Source: Rhea pennata
Taxonomy: Eukaryota > Chordata > Aves > Rheiformes > Rheidae
Assembly (NCBI RefSeq): GCF_028389875.1
Contig: NC_084663.1
Span: 204,569,876 to 204,633,875 of the forward strand
Reading direction: 5' to 3'
Length of the DNA: 64,000 nt
Shown: piece by piece, positions 13,901-26,500 of the stretch
Position numbering within the stretch: position 1 is the first letter of the stretch
Layout of the letters: every line of letters begins with the position of its first letter
The notes under the pieces: model-generated
Told to the model about the DNA's origin: nothing
What the model saw: the letters and a program-made list of their open reading frames with translations, nothing else
The model's database searches: none
Made by a program: the position numbers and the translations under genes

Positions 13901-16900
13901 TAAATGGCAAATGGCAGCACAAGGCACCCATGGGCTCTGCAGCATCTTTTACAGCGTGTAGGGAAAATTCATCTTGAAAATTAGATTTATGGATGTTTTC
14001 TTTATCTGTTGTAAATATAAAAGAAGATTTGACAGCTTCTGCTATTGTTTTTAATAACTGTATAGGTGCAAAAATAAGATGTATTAATTTAAAACACCCA
14101 AGACTGTCCCTACCATTTCCTTTAATTCTAGTGCAGTCTTTGCTACCTTCCAGTTCTCTGGAAATGTAGCTGACTTGAGTCAGTATAGGTTTTTGCCTAC
14201 AGTTACCAATTTTATGTCAGAATGCAATAGGGCTTAAAATGCCTGGTTGTAGGGGTCCGTATGTGAAATACGTACCCGGGCTTCCATTCTAGTGTTGTGG
14301 AGAACTGGTCAGTGCAGTGAGTGGAGCCTGCGAGTAGTTGATCCCCTGTGCATGTAGTTCAGGAAGAACTGAAGAGCTCTTTGGGTTCCGTATTGTATTC
14401 TCTAGGTCTCCGTTGAGATGCGATCTTAAATGCCTACACCTACACGTCTAAACATAGGTGTCTTAATCTGGAACTGAATTGCTGTCAGTGTAACCCTTGT
14501 TAGAACAGTTCTGGTGACTTCTGTATATCACTGCTGTTAGCTTCTTCATGTTATGAGGAAAGAAAATGGGAAAGAAAAGGTTTATGTATTGTGAAAAAGG
14601 TTGCAGACATTTCTTGTCTGTAAGCCACAAAAGAAAGATGTAAAATTGAACCCTAATATTAGGGAGAAACTGCTGTTCCATATCAAATACTTCTGCCCTC
14701 TGTGATTCCTTATTTAGTGGGATGTTGGAATAGCTGATGTTGGAATGCAAATGCTGGATTCTGAGCTGTGCTTGAAAATGCAGAACTTTGGTTTATTTGT
14801 GTTAATAACTTTAACTACAGCAGTTTGCGTTAAAGCTCCATGAATACAAGAGCAAGAGCAAGTTTTGTCTAACTGTATGTTTTAATTAGGGCATTACAGA
14901 GCTAGTCCTGAAGCAGTGCCATGTTAAGCAGCATGCCCTTCTTTGGAGATTTTCACACTGGCAATTAATTGCAACTGATTTTAAAATTTGTTTGTGAGAA
15001 GCAGTCTAATCATATGTATTTTTTCACAACCAAAACTATGGCAGTTTTGGAGAGGTAAAATCTCTATCAGTGATCCTGCCTAGTTCATATGTATGGTAAG
15101 TTAGTATAGTACTCCAGAGTTTGAGATATCTTTTATAGGAGTATTCCACTTATCTGATGTGTTAACTGAAAATTTTTTAAAATTGTAGATAGTTTTATTA
15201 ATGTATCACTTAGTATCCATTAAGTGTTTGAAGCAAGAGAACTCTGGCTAGCATCAGTGCTCAAGTTTATCGGGCTCAAATTTTGTAAATGCTTTCATCA
15301 GGAAAAGCATCTCTCTTCTGGGATCTATAACATGCCTCAACCATGCTATTTGCAGTTTGAAAACAAACATCACTCATGGTGTCTCCCTGTCTTTGGTTTA
15401 TATCGTTTATAAGAACCATGGTTTGAGTTGCCTGTAGCACTAACGCATTTTTTTTTAACTAGGATGTTTTCAGATCATAGGGAGGAGGAGACCTAGTTAG
15501 TCATCCAGATGAGAGAATTTCTTTTTTCTTCTGGTTTTTCATCAAAGAGTAATCCTTGTAATACATTTAAAAGTCTGTGGAAAAAATTATTGATGTATAA
15601 TCAATGTTATGTTTTGAAGCGTGTAAACATTTAAGTCACTAAATATATCACTACAGCTGGTGAGTGTGGACAGTGAGATCTATTTTCTGTTGCTTATAGT
15701 GCAGTGCTTAAGTTAGGCTTGAGTTATGTACTTTTTAACAGTGTGAGAAGTAGTAGGTCTTTCTGATTCTTAATATAAGAATTCTAAATAGTCTTACAAC
15801 AGCCCCTGCTCAGTTTTGCCTTAAATTTCTCAATATTCATTTTAATTGGTCCCTGGAGAAATTGCAGTTGTAAAATGTAAGGTACATAGCTGAAGATGAT
15901 AGAGAAGTTTAAATATGCTGTAATGTTTCTTTCTCTGATGAATACTGTATAATTTAGTCTCTTTTCTCATGAGGAAAAGGAAAATCTGTTAATCTGCATG
16001 CCATTTTAATATAATAAATATGTAAATTTAAAGCTAGAATTTAACAGTATTTCTTGGACCATCAAAGGCAAGCAGAGTAGAAATGTGTGGCTAGATTGAC
16101 AGTTTTTTAGCAATTCTAAGCTCTATAAAGTATATCTGCTTCTGTCCTTATTCTACTTATCCACAAGTGTCAAACAGTTTGGAAAGTCTGAGCTAGGAAT
16201 TAAAGCTGTCTGTGTGGGTGTTTGCAACTAAATTTCTCTACAACTAGACTAGAAAAATGTCCCAGAAGAGTAATATGTCCATACTTGATTCTCAGGAACA
16301 AGAGCAAAAGGCTGAAGAAGAAAGGATTCGAATGGAGAACATACTGAGTGGCAACCCATTACTGAACCTCACTGGCCCAGCACAGCCGCAAGCAAACTTC
16401 AAAGTGAAGAGGAGGTACTGTGCAGCCTGTACTGTAATATCCTCTTGTTCCTTTGTGTTACTGTAAGAATCTGTAAATCCCTTCACTGCCATTTTGTTTT
16501 TATTTCCTTGCTCAAATCTTGTTACAAACAGTGTAATGTGCAATTGAGATACTATTGCATATAGTGGATTGTCTTTTTCTTTTCTCTGAAAAACCACCCT
16601 GCCTGCTTTTTGAAAAAGGAGAAGTATATTTAATTGTCTGGTATTGTTCATATTGATATGAAAAGTAGCAGGACCAAAGATCCTCAGAAAGTTTGATGTC
16701 ATGTTCCTCTTTAAAATTCATCTGTCCTTTTGGGGTAACTGGAATTAATAGCTAACTCATTCTGAGTAAGATTCTTGTTAATAGGTATTTCAGTTCCTCT
16801 TTTGTTTATCTAAATTAGGGCCATTATTTTCTACAAAGATAAAACTTTTATCCACTGACGTTCCTCTTGCGTCTTTCTAACTCGTGAACATGTAGGAGAT

Positions 16901-17194
16901 AGTTTGGATGAAGAAAACAGATTTTTTAAAACAAAATCTGATCCACATGACTAGTTTAACACATTTGAATAAGAAGGCCAAGCCACATTTAGATAGATCT
17001 ATAAATTGCACCCAATTTTCATAAAAAGTTAATATACTAAAACTAAAAATTCTGTTTTTTCCAGATGGGATGATGATGTTGTCTTCAAGAACTGTGCCAA
17101 GGGAATAGATGAAACAAAAAAGGACAAAAGATTCGTAAATGATACTTTGCGATCAGAATTTCACAAAAAGTTCATGGAAAAATATATCAAGTAG
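4809..17194 (+). CDS. CWC15: CWC15, spliceosome-associated protein (six coding exons)
   Basis: CWC15 is a small nuclear protein of the Prp19/CDC5L-associated spliceosome, needed for pre-mRNA splicing. The joined exons 4809-4939, 6580-6692, 7630-7718, 8646-8756, 16296-16414 and 17065-17194 total 693 nt. They encode 230 residues plus stop, close to the 229 of the human protein as I recall it. The N-terminus [15 protein letters not shown] and the C-terminus [11 protein letters not shown] are family hallmarks (Cwf15/Cwc15 family). A strongly acidic stretch lies at residues 112-126, followed by a Lys/Glu-rich helical segment. The conserved [15 protein letters not shown] begins in the last intron-spanning codon. 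All borders are GT..AG and phases agree. The gene looks intact. The 5' UTR exon is not certain. It converges with AMOTL1. Confidence 0.97.
6580..6692 (+). CDS. CWC15: CWC15 coding exon 2
   Basis: The acceptor TTATTTTAG precedes it and the donor is G|GTGAAA. It encodes [20 protein letters not shown] and onward to NRDRPTR, a charged conserved segment. Length is 113 nt (1+37 codons+1). Confidence 0.96.
7630..7718 (+). CDS. CWC15: CWC15 coding exon 3
   Basis: The acceptor is ATTCATTAG and the donor GAT|GTATGT. It encodes [20 protein letters not shown] and ends in DPLTD, including a short basic KKPR. Length is 89 nt. Confidence 0.95.
8646..8756 (+). CDS. CWC15: CWC15 coding exon 4 (acidic tract)
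   Basis: The acceptor is GCAATTAG and the donor AAG|GTAAAA. It encodes the acidic run [15 protein letters not shown] followed by a helix-prone [19 protein letters not shown]. Exactly 37 codons, phase 0 at both ends. Confidence 0.96.
8757..16295 (+). other. CWC15: CWC15 intron 4 (between coding exons 4 and 5), no second gene seen
   Basis: A 7.5-kb AT-rich intron makes up most of the gene. Open frames in it are short and unlike known proteins on both strands. I recognise no structured RNA, no clear transposon and no conserved exon. Its ends are GTAAAA and TTCTCAG. Confidence 0.8.
16296..16414 (+). CDS. CWC15: CWC15 coding exon 5
   Basis: The acceptor is TGATTCTCAG; the donor is AG|GTACTG. It encodes [20 protein letters not shown] and then [19 protein letters not shown]. 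The open frame runs on upstream to an ATG at 16257, but that part is intron. Confidence 0.95.
17065..17194 (+). CDS. CWC15: CWC15 coding exon 6 and stop
   Basis: The acceptor is TTTTTTCCAG. It encodes [20 protein letters not shown] and ends [11 protein letters not shown] before TAG at 17192-17194. Length is 130 nt. Confidence 0.96.
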
Positions 17195-17485
17195 TACAGT
17201 TTTATGTGCTTTGGTGCTGAAGGACTTGGAAGGTCATGGTTGTTTCCTCCCTCTCCCTCAGAATTCATGGCTGAATACTTTAGTCATGAATTCCCAAATG
17301 CTTTTCCAAGATCATAACAGTTTCAAAATTAATAGTTGCTGTGTATCTGAAGTATTTTCTTCTTTCAGTGTGCTTTCCTTCTGGATTTTAATTAAACCTC
17401 TGTGTTTCACGAATGTTTTTTTTGTTGATATCCATTTGCTTTTAACAGGCTTCATGTAAATGGTAGCAGAGAGAATCTGGTTTGC

Positions 17486-17491
17486 AATAAA
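17486..17491 (+). terminator. CWC15: Poly(A) signal AATAAA of CWC15
   Basis: A canonical AATAAA lies 292 bases after the CWC15 stop, followed by T/GT-rich DNA (tgtttccag, ttgttttcaaaac). It is the first clear signal downstream and would give a short 3' UTR of about 320 nt. Confidence 0.75.
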
Positions 17492-17788
17492 TGTTTCCAG
17501 CTGTTTAAATTGTTTTCAAAACAATCTGTATTTGTAAAGATGGTGGTTTGTAACTCATACAAATTATGTAAGTGTAAATATTATCAAAGATAGGGAATAG
17601 CTGAGCATGATAAGCTGCATGACCTGAGAAGACCTGTAGTTTTTGTGTCAAAGTGGACTTGCCTCCCTTTTATAGCTAGTCAAAAACTTAGTTAATACTT
17701 CCTCTTTAATTGCTTCTTATTAGCAACCAAGCTATGATTTGGTGGGATATCTCCAAATTAGCCCAACTTTCTGGAGTTCTTGCCTGAG

Positions 17789-17858
17789 TTTAAAATCTTG
17801 GCCAAGTGATGCACTAGATATGACCCTTTTCATTTCTGTGGAGGTTGAGCATTACTTT
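17789..17858 (+). repeat. 70-bp direct repeat, copy 1
   Basis: The segment from tttaaaatcttggcc to gcattacttt recurs at 18237-18306 with only two mismatches, 448 bp apart and in the same orientation. It lies just after the CWC15 poly(A) signal. Its origin is unknown. Confidence 0.93.
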
Positions 17859-18236
17859 CTGTTCCTTCTGAGAGGATACAATGTAAGGTGTAGGGAAGCA
17901 TTGAATGAGGAATATGTGTCTCTGGAACCCTGAGTTTTGTTTCTCTTTGATAAATCGTTCTAGTGCTGATCCTTCAGTCACAACCACATGGCTATAAGGC
18001 TCAGTCTGTTTTTATCTGATTCAGGGATAATACCGTTGCTGGAACCCTGAAATCTGCTCATGAGTGCTTTTATTAAATGAATTATTTAATCAAGATACTG
18101 TAGTACACTTTATTTTTCTTTTAAAATGTCTATTCTAACACATAATAGGGCAATATAAAATATGAATCGTTGAAAAATATCAGTTCAGTTGTTTGTTTGT
18201 TTTTACTCATCTCTTTTTTTTTCCATCTTGTTTTCA

Positions 18237-18306
18237 TTTAAAATCTTGGCCAAGTGATGCACTGGATACGACCCTTTTCATTTCTGTGGAGGTTGAGCAT
18301 TACTTT
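18237..18306 (+). repeat. 70-bp direct repeat, copy 2
   Basis: This is the second copy of the repeat at 17789-17858. It differs at two positions (A/G near 18265 and T/C near 18270). The flanks of the two copies are not alike, so only this short block was duplicated or is shared by a dispersed element. Confidence 0.93.
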
Positions 18307-20501
18307 TGTTGCTAGCCTTCCTCTCCTAACCTTTACAAAATGTAGTTCAATTAGCATAAGCTGTCTACCTGGAAGGCTTCAATGGCAGAACTCGAGGTGT
18401 TTATGTACAATTCTTGCCCTTTTTCTTGCCTATGTTATGCTCAGTTTAGTTCCTCTTCCTAGAGGCTTATAGTAATGTTAGTGTTTTATAGTAATGTTAT
18501 TTGCTAACTTTTAATTTGAGAATAAGTCTGGGGGTTTTTTGATTTTTTTTTTTTTTTGTTTTTTTTTTTAATGTGAGCAAACATAGGGCGCAATGTTTTA
18601 GATTTTTGTTGGTGTGATTCTAGTATCCTGTAAATGCTTTCATTAGTTTTAGCTGTATTTTTCACCCTTTCATTAAGCAGTGCATAGCATACTAATGCCA
18701 ACAGCTAATGCCCATATTTACTTGGAAGACAGGTCTTGAGCATGTTTAAGGTCATGTGAGTTGCTGCAGCTACAGGAGGAATACGTGTTTGTGTTTCGCA
18801 TGCTGCCTGTCTCCAGATGGTAACATTGGATGACTTGAGGTAGAAAAATCGATATAGTTCATAATTCTTTCTCCTTAAATTATAGCAACAAAATCTTGGC
18901 ATATAGGCCGCATGTGAACATGTGTTTAAGAAAGGGAGGTGGAATTAAAAGCTGTACTTGTCGAAGTCTGGCAGTGGAGAAGCCGGCTGCTGCTTTAAAT
19001 CTGACCTAACAGCATTGTTGTCATGGCAACAACAAAAAATACATTGGTCTAGCAGTATTACAAGATATAATCACTATGCCAAAGCGAGCAAGTAAACATA
19101 CAGTTTCACTGGAGAGGGGGAGATGTAGTTTCAGTGCTAGTTCAATGTCTTCATAGTAGTAAGTGCGTAATCCCAGCATTTGTGTTCTTGAAATAATGTA
19201 ACTCTTTCCGTATAAAAAAATACTTTCAGTAAGTCAAATGGCCACAATTCAACGTGCTCTTCAGCTGTGCAGCCAATTGTTTTCTACACATGGAAGAACA
19301 TCCATTTCTTAAAGCTTCTGCGTGATGTGTAGGTGTGCTAGGTCATTTTTCTGGTAACTGTCCCTTTCTGCCATGGTTCTGGAGGAAGAGCAATACAGCT
19401 ATCTAAAAATACGTTGCAGGGTTGTAGCTTTACATGAGTTTTTCTTTGTTGGTACTGTTGTTCAACTAAGCCACAGCAGCCAGAGTTTGCTGATCTTATC
19501 TCTTAACCTCCCTGCTCTGAGCTTTTGTATTTTAGCCTCCTGCTATGTAACCTGACCCACTGTCTGGGAACTCTGCACTACACAAATACGGTTAGATAAT
19601 TAAGGAGTCTCAAGCCTTATCGCTCTGAGTTTTGCATCACTGACTACTGAGTTTTCTTTGCCTGCCCTGTAAAATTGTAAACCACTTGGTGCTTTTCGCC
19701 TTGGAAGCGTGCTGTGCTTTCAGTAGTGGTGTTGTGGCTTACTTTTGTATTGTCCTTCTTGTGCTAATCTAGAGAAAGCGAAGTTGATCATTTTGTTTTT
19801 GTAAAACTGCAGCTAAACCATGAGTTCTTAAAGAAAACACCAGACTATGTTGTTTTATGCATTGCTTCTAGCACAGTTTTTTCCAGGAACTTGTGTTCAG
19901 GATGACAAATAACTTTCAACAGAACCAGTGTAGTTGGCAACCCAAGTGGAAGAAAGTTAACAGTCTATACTTCAAGGAATGTAATGCTTTACAGTTGTTA
20001 GCAGTTAAGATCATTTAATTTTTTTTTTGTTTATTTATTTGCAAGCAGCACCTGAACTGTCCGTAACTGGTGGCTCCAAACAAAACCATGCACTGAGAAT
20101 TTTTGTTTCTGCACTCAATATTATCTTACAAACAAGTTCCCCTTTTTTTAGTGTAGCCTTAGCGTCAGTGTTGCCTTAGCACTGGAAAACAGGACTTTCC
20201 ATAGGGACTAAGAGGTCCCCCTTTTTTAAAAAAGTGTCTTTCAAAATTTGATTTGGAGTTTGATATAGTTATCAGGGGGTTAGCAGTATCAGGAATAAGA
20301 GCTTAATGGTAGCCCTACAACTGAAAAAAATTTGGTTTAGCAGCACTACATAACCAGAATAGATACTTTACTATCTATTTTCTTAAATAAATGAGTGAAT
20401 ATTAAAGATTTCATATTGTACTCAGCAAATTGGATGTATTTTTCAGGATTTCATTCAATCATAGGTACCATATAAATGGGAAGCCTGGAAGAAGATATCC
20501 T

Positions 20502-20546
20502 ACACACACACACACACACACACACACTCAAAAAAAAAAAAAAAAA
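20502..20546 (+). repeat. (CA)n microsatellite followed by A tract
   Basis: About thirteen CA units are followed, after a TC, by a run of about seventeen A. This is a simple sequence repeat and no associated element was recognised. Confidence 0.95.
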
Positions 20547-23500
20547 GGAAAGGGGACAGAGGTGGTCTGATACTTGCTGCATTTACTACCAGAGTACCTC
20601 ATGGGCAGCCTCGCTGGTGTGTTGTGTAGTGACAGACAGCCTTAGGTCTCCCATTGCAGTCGCTCAGGCAAACCTTGCACGTGGTAAATCCTATCAAGCT
20701 GCTGAACTTTCTCTCTCTACTTTTTCTTACAACTACCTTAAATGCCAAAAACTGGAGGCTAAATCTGAGGGCAGGGTCAAGCCATCAACTGGATGGGGCT
20801 GTTGCTTTGAAGCCCTCACTTCAAAGGAGCAGTGGTAGGATTCAGGCTTGAAGGGATGTGCTGATGCTTGGAAAGTGCTTTGGACTCTGAGTGCTGATTC
20901 ATATCAGTAGTTGTGGCTACTTGGAGCCTGAAGTTCTAATTCTCCAAGAAAAGTCAGAGTCACATATTAGAGGGTCTTTTTGATTTTCTTTTTTTCTCAA
21001 TTCCTAGTGCTCTACAGCATGGATACAGAGGGAGAGAGAGAAAATAGTTGCAGAAATGTTACTATCCATGAAAGTTCTTCTTCCATTTACTGTGAGCTTT
21101 TAAAATGAAAGTTGATTGTTGGTCAAGAAAAAAAATTCCTGCCAAATTTGTTGTTCTTATTTGGGAAGAATTTTTTAGGCTGCTTTTTCCAGAGAAAAGG
21201 TTTGTGCTTTGTTCAGTTGCTTTTTCCCTAGGCAGACTGACATCTTTTAGCAATTTGTCTTTTTACCCATAAAAGCAAATAGCCTCATTAACATACTTAA
21301 TCTCCCCCAAGATATGATTAAACAACATAAATAGGCACATTTTGAAGTATCATGTTTCCCTTGGAAAGGCACCTCTGAGCTCCTTTGTGAATGAGGATAG
21401 GAAAGGAAAGAATTATGTTTCTGTAGATGTCACAGTTGTTTGTTTTGTTTTGTTTCTTTTTTTTAATTACTGAATTTTTATGTTGTTCAATCACAGATAC
21501 ATTTTACCATTGTGCTGCTTGCTTCTTTTGATTAAGATCACTCAGGCTGACTTGTATGAATTTGAAACTTTCCTTCCTGTGTTTTCCTTTCCAAGGGGGA
21601 CCCATCATGGGATGTAACAGAAGAAGGCTGACTGTGATCCTGTGACATGCATGTTCCCCTAGATATCCTACGTCCTCCTAGGTGGGAGCTGTATGTGCTG
21701 AGGCCATCACAACGCAGGGCTGAGGCCATCACAACGCAGATTTCTGTCAGTGTACTTGCCTGAATTTGTCCTGGGACAGACCATCGTCGCTTGAATGCTG
21801 CACTGATGCCTGTGAGGACAGGAGGACGATGGGCTTGAGTTGAACTAGTCAAAGCCTGAATCATGACCTAGTTTGCAAAGTGTCATATTGCTGTGTGCTG
21901 TTTGCCAGGCCTTGGGCTAGGGTGTGATATTCTCTCTGTCCTTTTTCTCCTGTTTTTAAGGATGTTCTGTTCTGGATGTGCAATTCAGCCAGAGGCCAGT
22001 TTGAAGTCAGGGGGCAACTGACATTGTCAGCATTAGACAGAAAAGCAAAAACAGAATTTCTTTTGAATTTCTTGTATTATTATTATTGTTTTCTTCTCCT
22101 GATGAAGAGAATGATCACTTGCACTTCTTGAAGGCCTCTTCTAAGCCAACCTTCCTCAGCAAAGCTTGTTCCCATTAGCTGTGTATGGATTCATCGGTTT
22201 GCTTACTGCAAGACCTGTTATGGGCAGTACAGCAAAGATGGTTAATGTTGTAATTTGTTTTGGAGGATGATACTCTGCTGGAGCATCTTTCTAGTTTAAA
22301 ATTTTTATGGGTGAATTAATATCAAATGGAGGCACATGCTAGTGATGGTGACAACGAATCATGTTGTTTGAGAGCTTTAGAAATTATTCATGTATATTGA
22401 GATCTGTACTTTTTTTTCTTCCTTTAAATTATATTTGCTTTCCAAAGCATAGGCTTTTTAAAAACATTTTTTCGCATTTTGATAAAGACAGAGATTTTTT
22501 TAAGAGAATTCTAGAGCCAAAGAACAAAAAAAAGGAACAATAATGTCCTTTTTATGTAATACCTCTTTCTGCCATTTGTTTTGATAATGAATAAAAGCTA
22601 AGTGGTGGTATGTCGGCATTGGAGCAGGAGCTAGTAATCGGGACTGCTGGAGTCTATTTTCAGCTGCTAACCCAGGATAATGGCCTGGTTTTAATTCCCC
22701 TTGGTTGACTCACATTGCAGAACTGTTATTTGCGGAGTCAGGGATCTTCCCCGTCTCAAGAGCCTCTGCTGGTTTATCTATAAAATGAGACTAATCCTGC
22801 CCTACGCAGGGTGCCAGATGTCATAGTAAATTGTTGCACAGTTTAAGGAATAAAGTTAAGGGTTGATGCAGCGGTTCAGCCCTCGTCTGAGACATGAGGA
22901 AGACAGGGTTTTGATTTTTGATTCTGCTGCAGCTTTCTCTGGGGATTTGCACAAGTTGCTGAGGCTTGTAACTTCATCCAGCCCAAACCCATGACCCAGG
23001 TGTGGGCCTGAGCAGCTGGCACCTGAATTTTTCAGGTGCCATGGCCCTTCGTGCCACATGCAGCTCACCTCCAAGCACGTCTCTGCCCTTGGCATGCGGA
23101 ATTGTGAGCTGGGAGATGCTTTGCAGGTCAGAGTCGTGCATGAGGACACAGCGTGGATGTGTCACTGTGGTGAAATCTGGGGCTCGTAGCAGTGACTAAG
23201 CAGACCTTGGATTGCTTCAGTCAGAACAACCACTTGTGGGACCAGATACCTCCAAAATTACGGAGCAGGAGCTGGGGGAATCACTGTGGACAAGAAGGGC
23301 TTACAAGAGGCTGAGCCCCATGCAACATTGCCCATCTGGAGCTGCCCAGATTTTGCGGTGAGAAGGAGCCGGGGTAAGGACTAGAGGCAGAAAAAGCATG
23401 AAGAAAGGTTTCTTCAAGTCTCTCTTGGTTTTCTGCCCTTTTCCAAGTGTGTTCCTTTGCTGAACTGCCTGCTAGCTCAGTAGTAACTGCAGAGCGTAAA

Positions 23501-26500
23501 AGCATGGCTGGCCATAGCATGAGGCTGGTGAGTTATGGCCTTTGGCACTAAGATTTTATTAAAGTTGCATGTTGTCAAAGGCAACATTTTGGTCAATTAA
23601 CAGCCATCCGTCACAAAAAACATATTTGTAATTTCATTCTTCCTTTTAACAGAAAGCTTTTAACAAACTGCTGATTATAGACAGGAGCACTTATGGATAA
23701 AGCCTTTTCATATTGCTGCAGACTGGCTGTCTCTCTCCTCTTTTGCTGGTTTGGAGCAGGATTGTTTTTCTATTTCATCCATTTTTTCCCCAATGCTTAC
23801 TTCTTGCCAAAAATATCAAATCTGAGAGTGGGGATGAGTGTGTTACCAGAAAACAGAGATATGCCATGAGGCATCTTGATGCAAGGGACTGTGATTTGAC
23901 AGAAGACCTGGACAGTGTTTGGACTTCATTTAATTGGGGACATAGTGTAGAGCTAACAGAAGCAGAAAGCTTAAAATGATGAAAAGAAGTTAAGAAAAAA
24001 TCAGGAGATTGGCAGGAATGTGATGGAAGAGCAGCAAAAATGAGCAGAGAAACACAGACCTGGGGAAGCACTTCCTGCAGGAGCCCCATGTCTCTATCCA
24101 ACCCTTAGATGCCTGTGCCAGGTGCAGGATATCCCAGCTGCAGGAGTTCAGACTGGGAATTGGTAAGGCAGGGAGAAAAAGAAACCCCAGGGCAGATGGG
24201 CGTTGCGTTGGGAGTGGTAGCAAAAGTGTGAGAGGTGACATCTCCCCAGCTCTTGGTAGCACCCCTTGGCCTGTGATGGTGAGGACCATGTTAACGGGGA
24301 GGAGAGGTACCCCTAACCTCTGCCAATGCTATGGCAGCTACCTTACCCCAAACCACTGGAGACTGGTTGAACGAACCTGGCTGACTTTGTACTGACGCAG
24401 ATGGAGAGCGCTTGCATAATCTTTTGATGTGTCTTAGCTGCAGAGGTGATAACTCCGTAACTGGGACCAGATGGACTCATTTGTCTACACTTGACAGCTC
24501 AACTGAACTTGGTTCAGCTGCTGCAAAAGATTAGTTTCAGAGTTTCAGCATATATTATTGGTCCTTTGACAACCAGTTCAGGGTCCTGTCAACAGATTTT
24601 CCAAAGCACTCAACATCTGCACTAAAATGCTGAACAACTTTCGAAATTGTGGTCAGTTAAGAAGCGCCTGAATGGGAGCTGGGATGTTTTGAAGATCTGA
24701 TTTCTGTCCCCAGATGCTTGAAAACTGGGACCCTGGGTAGGTAAGCCTGTGATTGGCATGGTTCTGGTTTTATTCCTGCCACTGGCTGCAGTGGAGCTTT
24801 TCTTGATTCTAGCTGCTGTAAATGAAGGGAGAGGGAGACGAAGATGTTTCTTAATACTTGGAGGGTTTAGTTTTGTTTTGGTTTTGGGTTTTTTTTTTTT
24901 TTTTTTTAAGTGAAATATACTTTTTTTTTCCAGTGGAATTAACAATGCAACAAAGGCTTTATTGGAATATCTCAAACCTAAAAGTCGGTCTTGTTTGTTC
25001 TTGCGGCACGGAGGGGAGTGGTGGGATACGATGGGACCAGCTGTCTTGCCAGCCGCAGCAAAAGCACATGGCTAAGTGTCAGAAAGCACAAATCGAAAAT
25101 TAGATGATGGCAGCAGCTGGGCTTTAGAGGGATGGTTTAGTGCTGTAAGGCAAGATTACAGAAGTAACTCAGCATCTGCTCTTCCTAAGGGAAGAGATTG
25201 GTCAGCAAATTGAAAACTCCCCCCAGGTTTTCTTCAGTGGTGCTCCAACACTATTAATAACTCCTTGGGAGTTCAGTAATTGCTGCTGAGAAGTGGCTCA
25301 GTGTTGCCAATAAAATGCGCAGATGATGCCCCCACTTGCAAGCAGGACACTTCTGCCCCTCCCCTTCTTGGACATCTGAACATGTCTGCTCCTGGGGCAA
25401 CAAGGTGGATGACGAGTGAGGTAAGGGCTCACAGGATCACTCATCACTACAACTTTCTGGAAGCAACTGCTGGGCAGGAATCAAGGAGGTGCATTTGGTG
25501 TTTGTAATCGCAAACTTGCTTCCTACAAAGCAGGAGCAAAAAGCACCGGAGAAGCTCAGGGTAGGAGCAGGAAGGATGCAGCAGTTGCCTCTGGCCTGCT
25601 GGTGGCCAGCATGAGGTCTTCCAACTAAGCCAGTTTCTGCTGGCAGCAGACTGAGACCAAGGCTTCTTATCTATTCCTGATTTTAGCCTATTTTCTTCCT
25701 TTTTAATGCCTAAGTTTTAAAGAAAGGCAAAGAAGTGGAGATGTATTTTTCTTCAGCATTCAATAAGATGGAATATAGCTGGTAATTTTAAAGCTATATG
25801 CAGAGGTCTTACAAAGTTTGAAGACAATCCCAAGCTTTTTCTTCTTTCTAATTACAAGCTGGGAGCAGAGAAAGGCTTATTATGTGTAGGTGATGCCTTG
25901 TGCAAGCCAATATGAAGTGATGCTGAACTCTGAGGCTGAAGACAGACAGCTTCATTGTAATAGTTAGTGTCCATGTACCAAATATGAGAGGAGCACCAGG
26001 AATGGTAGATCTAGCTCAGTTTTGTCAGTTCTCATAGCAGCTGCAACTTCCATCTCTGCTGCTTGCATGCTGACATGGCTGCAAGCATGGTTTCAACGGA
26101 GGGAAGAAGGAGGAAATGTGAAACTGTGATGCCTGAAGTGGCACGTGGAGCCTCTGCTGCCCTCAGTTTCATGAACTGAGCCTGGCATTAAATTACACTC
26201 CTGAGAACTGCCTTTTCCTGAAGGGTGAATGGCCAGAGAAGCTGAGATTTGCTTCTTGCCTCTGCAAAATGGGTAACACTTGTTTTAAACATTTTGGTTG
26301 CCCTCAGATGCAAAAGCTATATGATGCCCATGCTGTAAAGGGATCATCACTTCCTTTGGGTAGAGCAGAACGGGCTGCTTGAGGCTTTTGCTATGCAGCA
26401 GACGTTCATCCTGGGTTAGGAGCAAGAGATACTGCCCCTGACACCAGTAAACTTCCGTAATGGGCTTGAATTCCCCCTTTGATTGCAATGATGTTGATTT

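Noticed and set aside
16257-16466. Open frame starting ATG 16257 that includes the CWC15 exon
   Set aside because: Its first 13 codons lie before the acceptor TTCTCAG at 16295 and its last codons after the donor at 16415; only 16296-16414 is coding.
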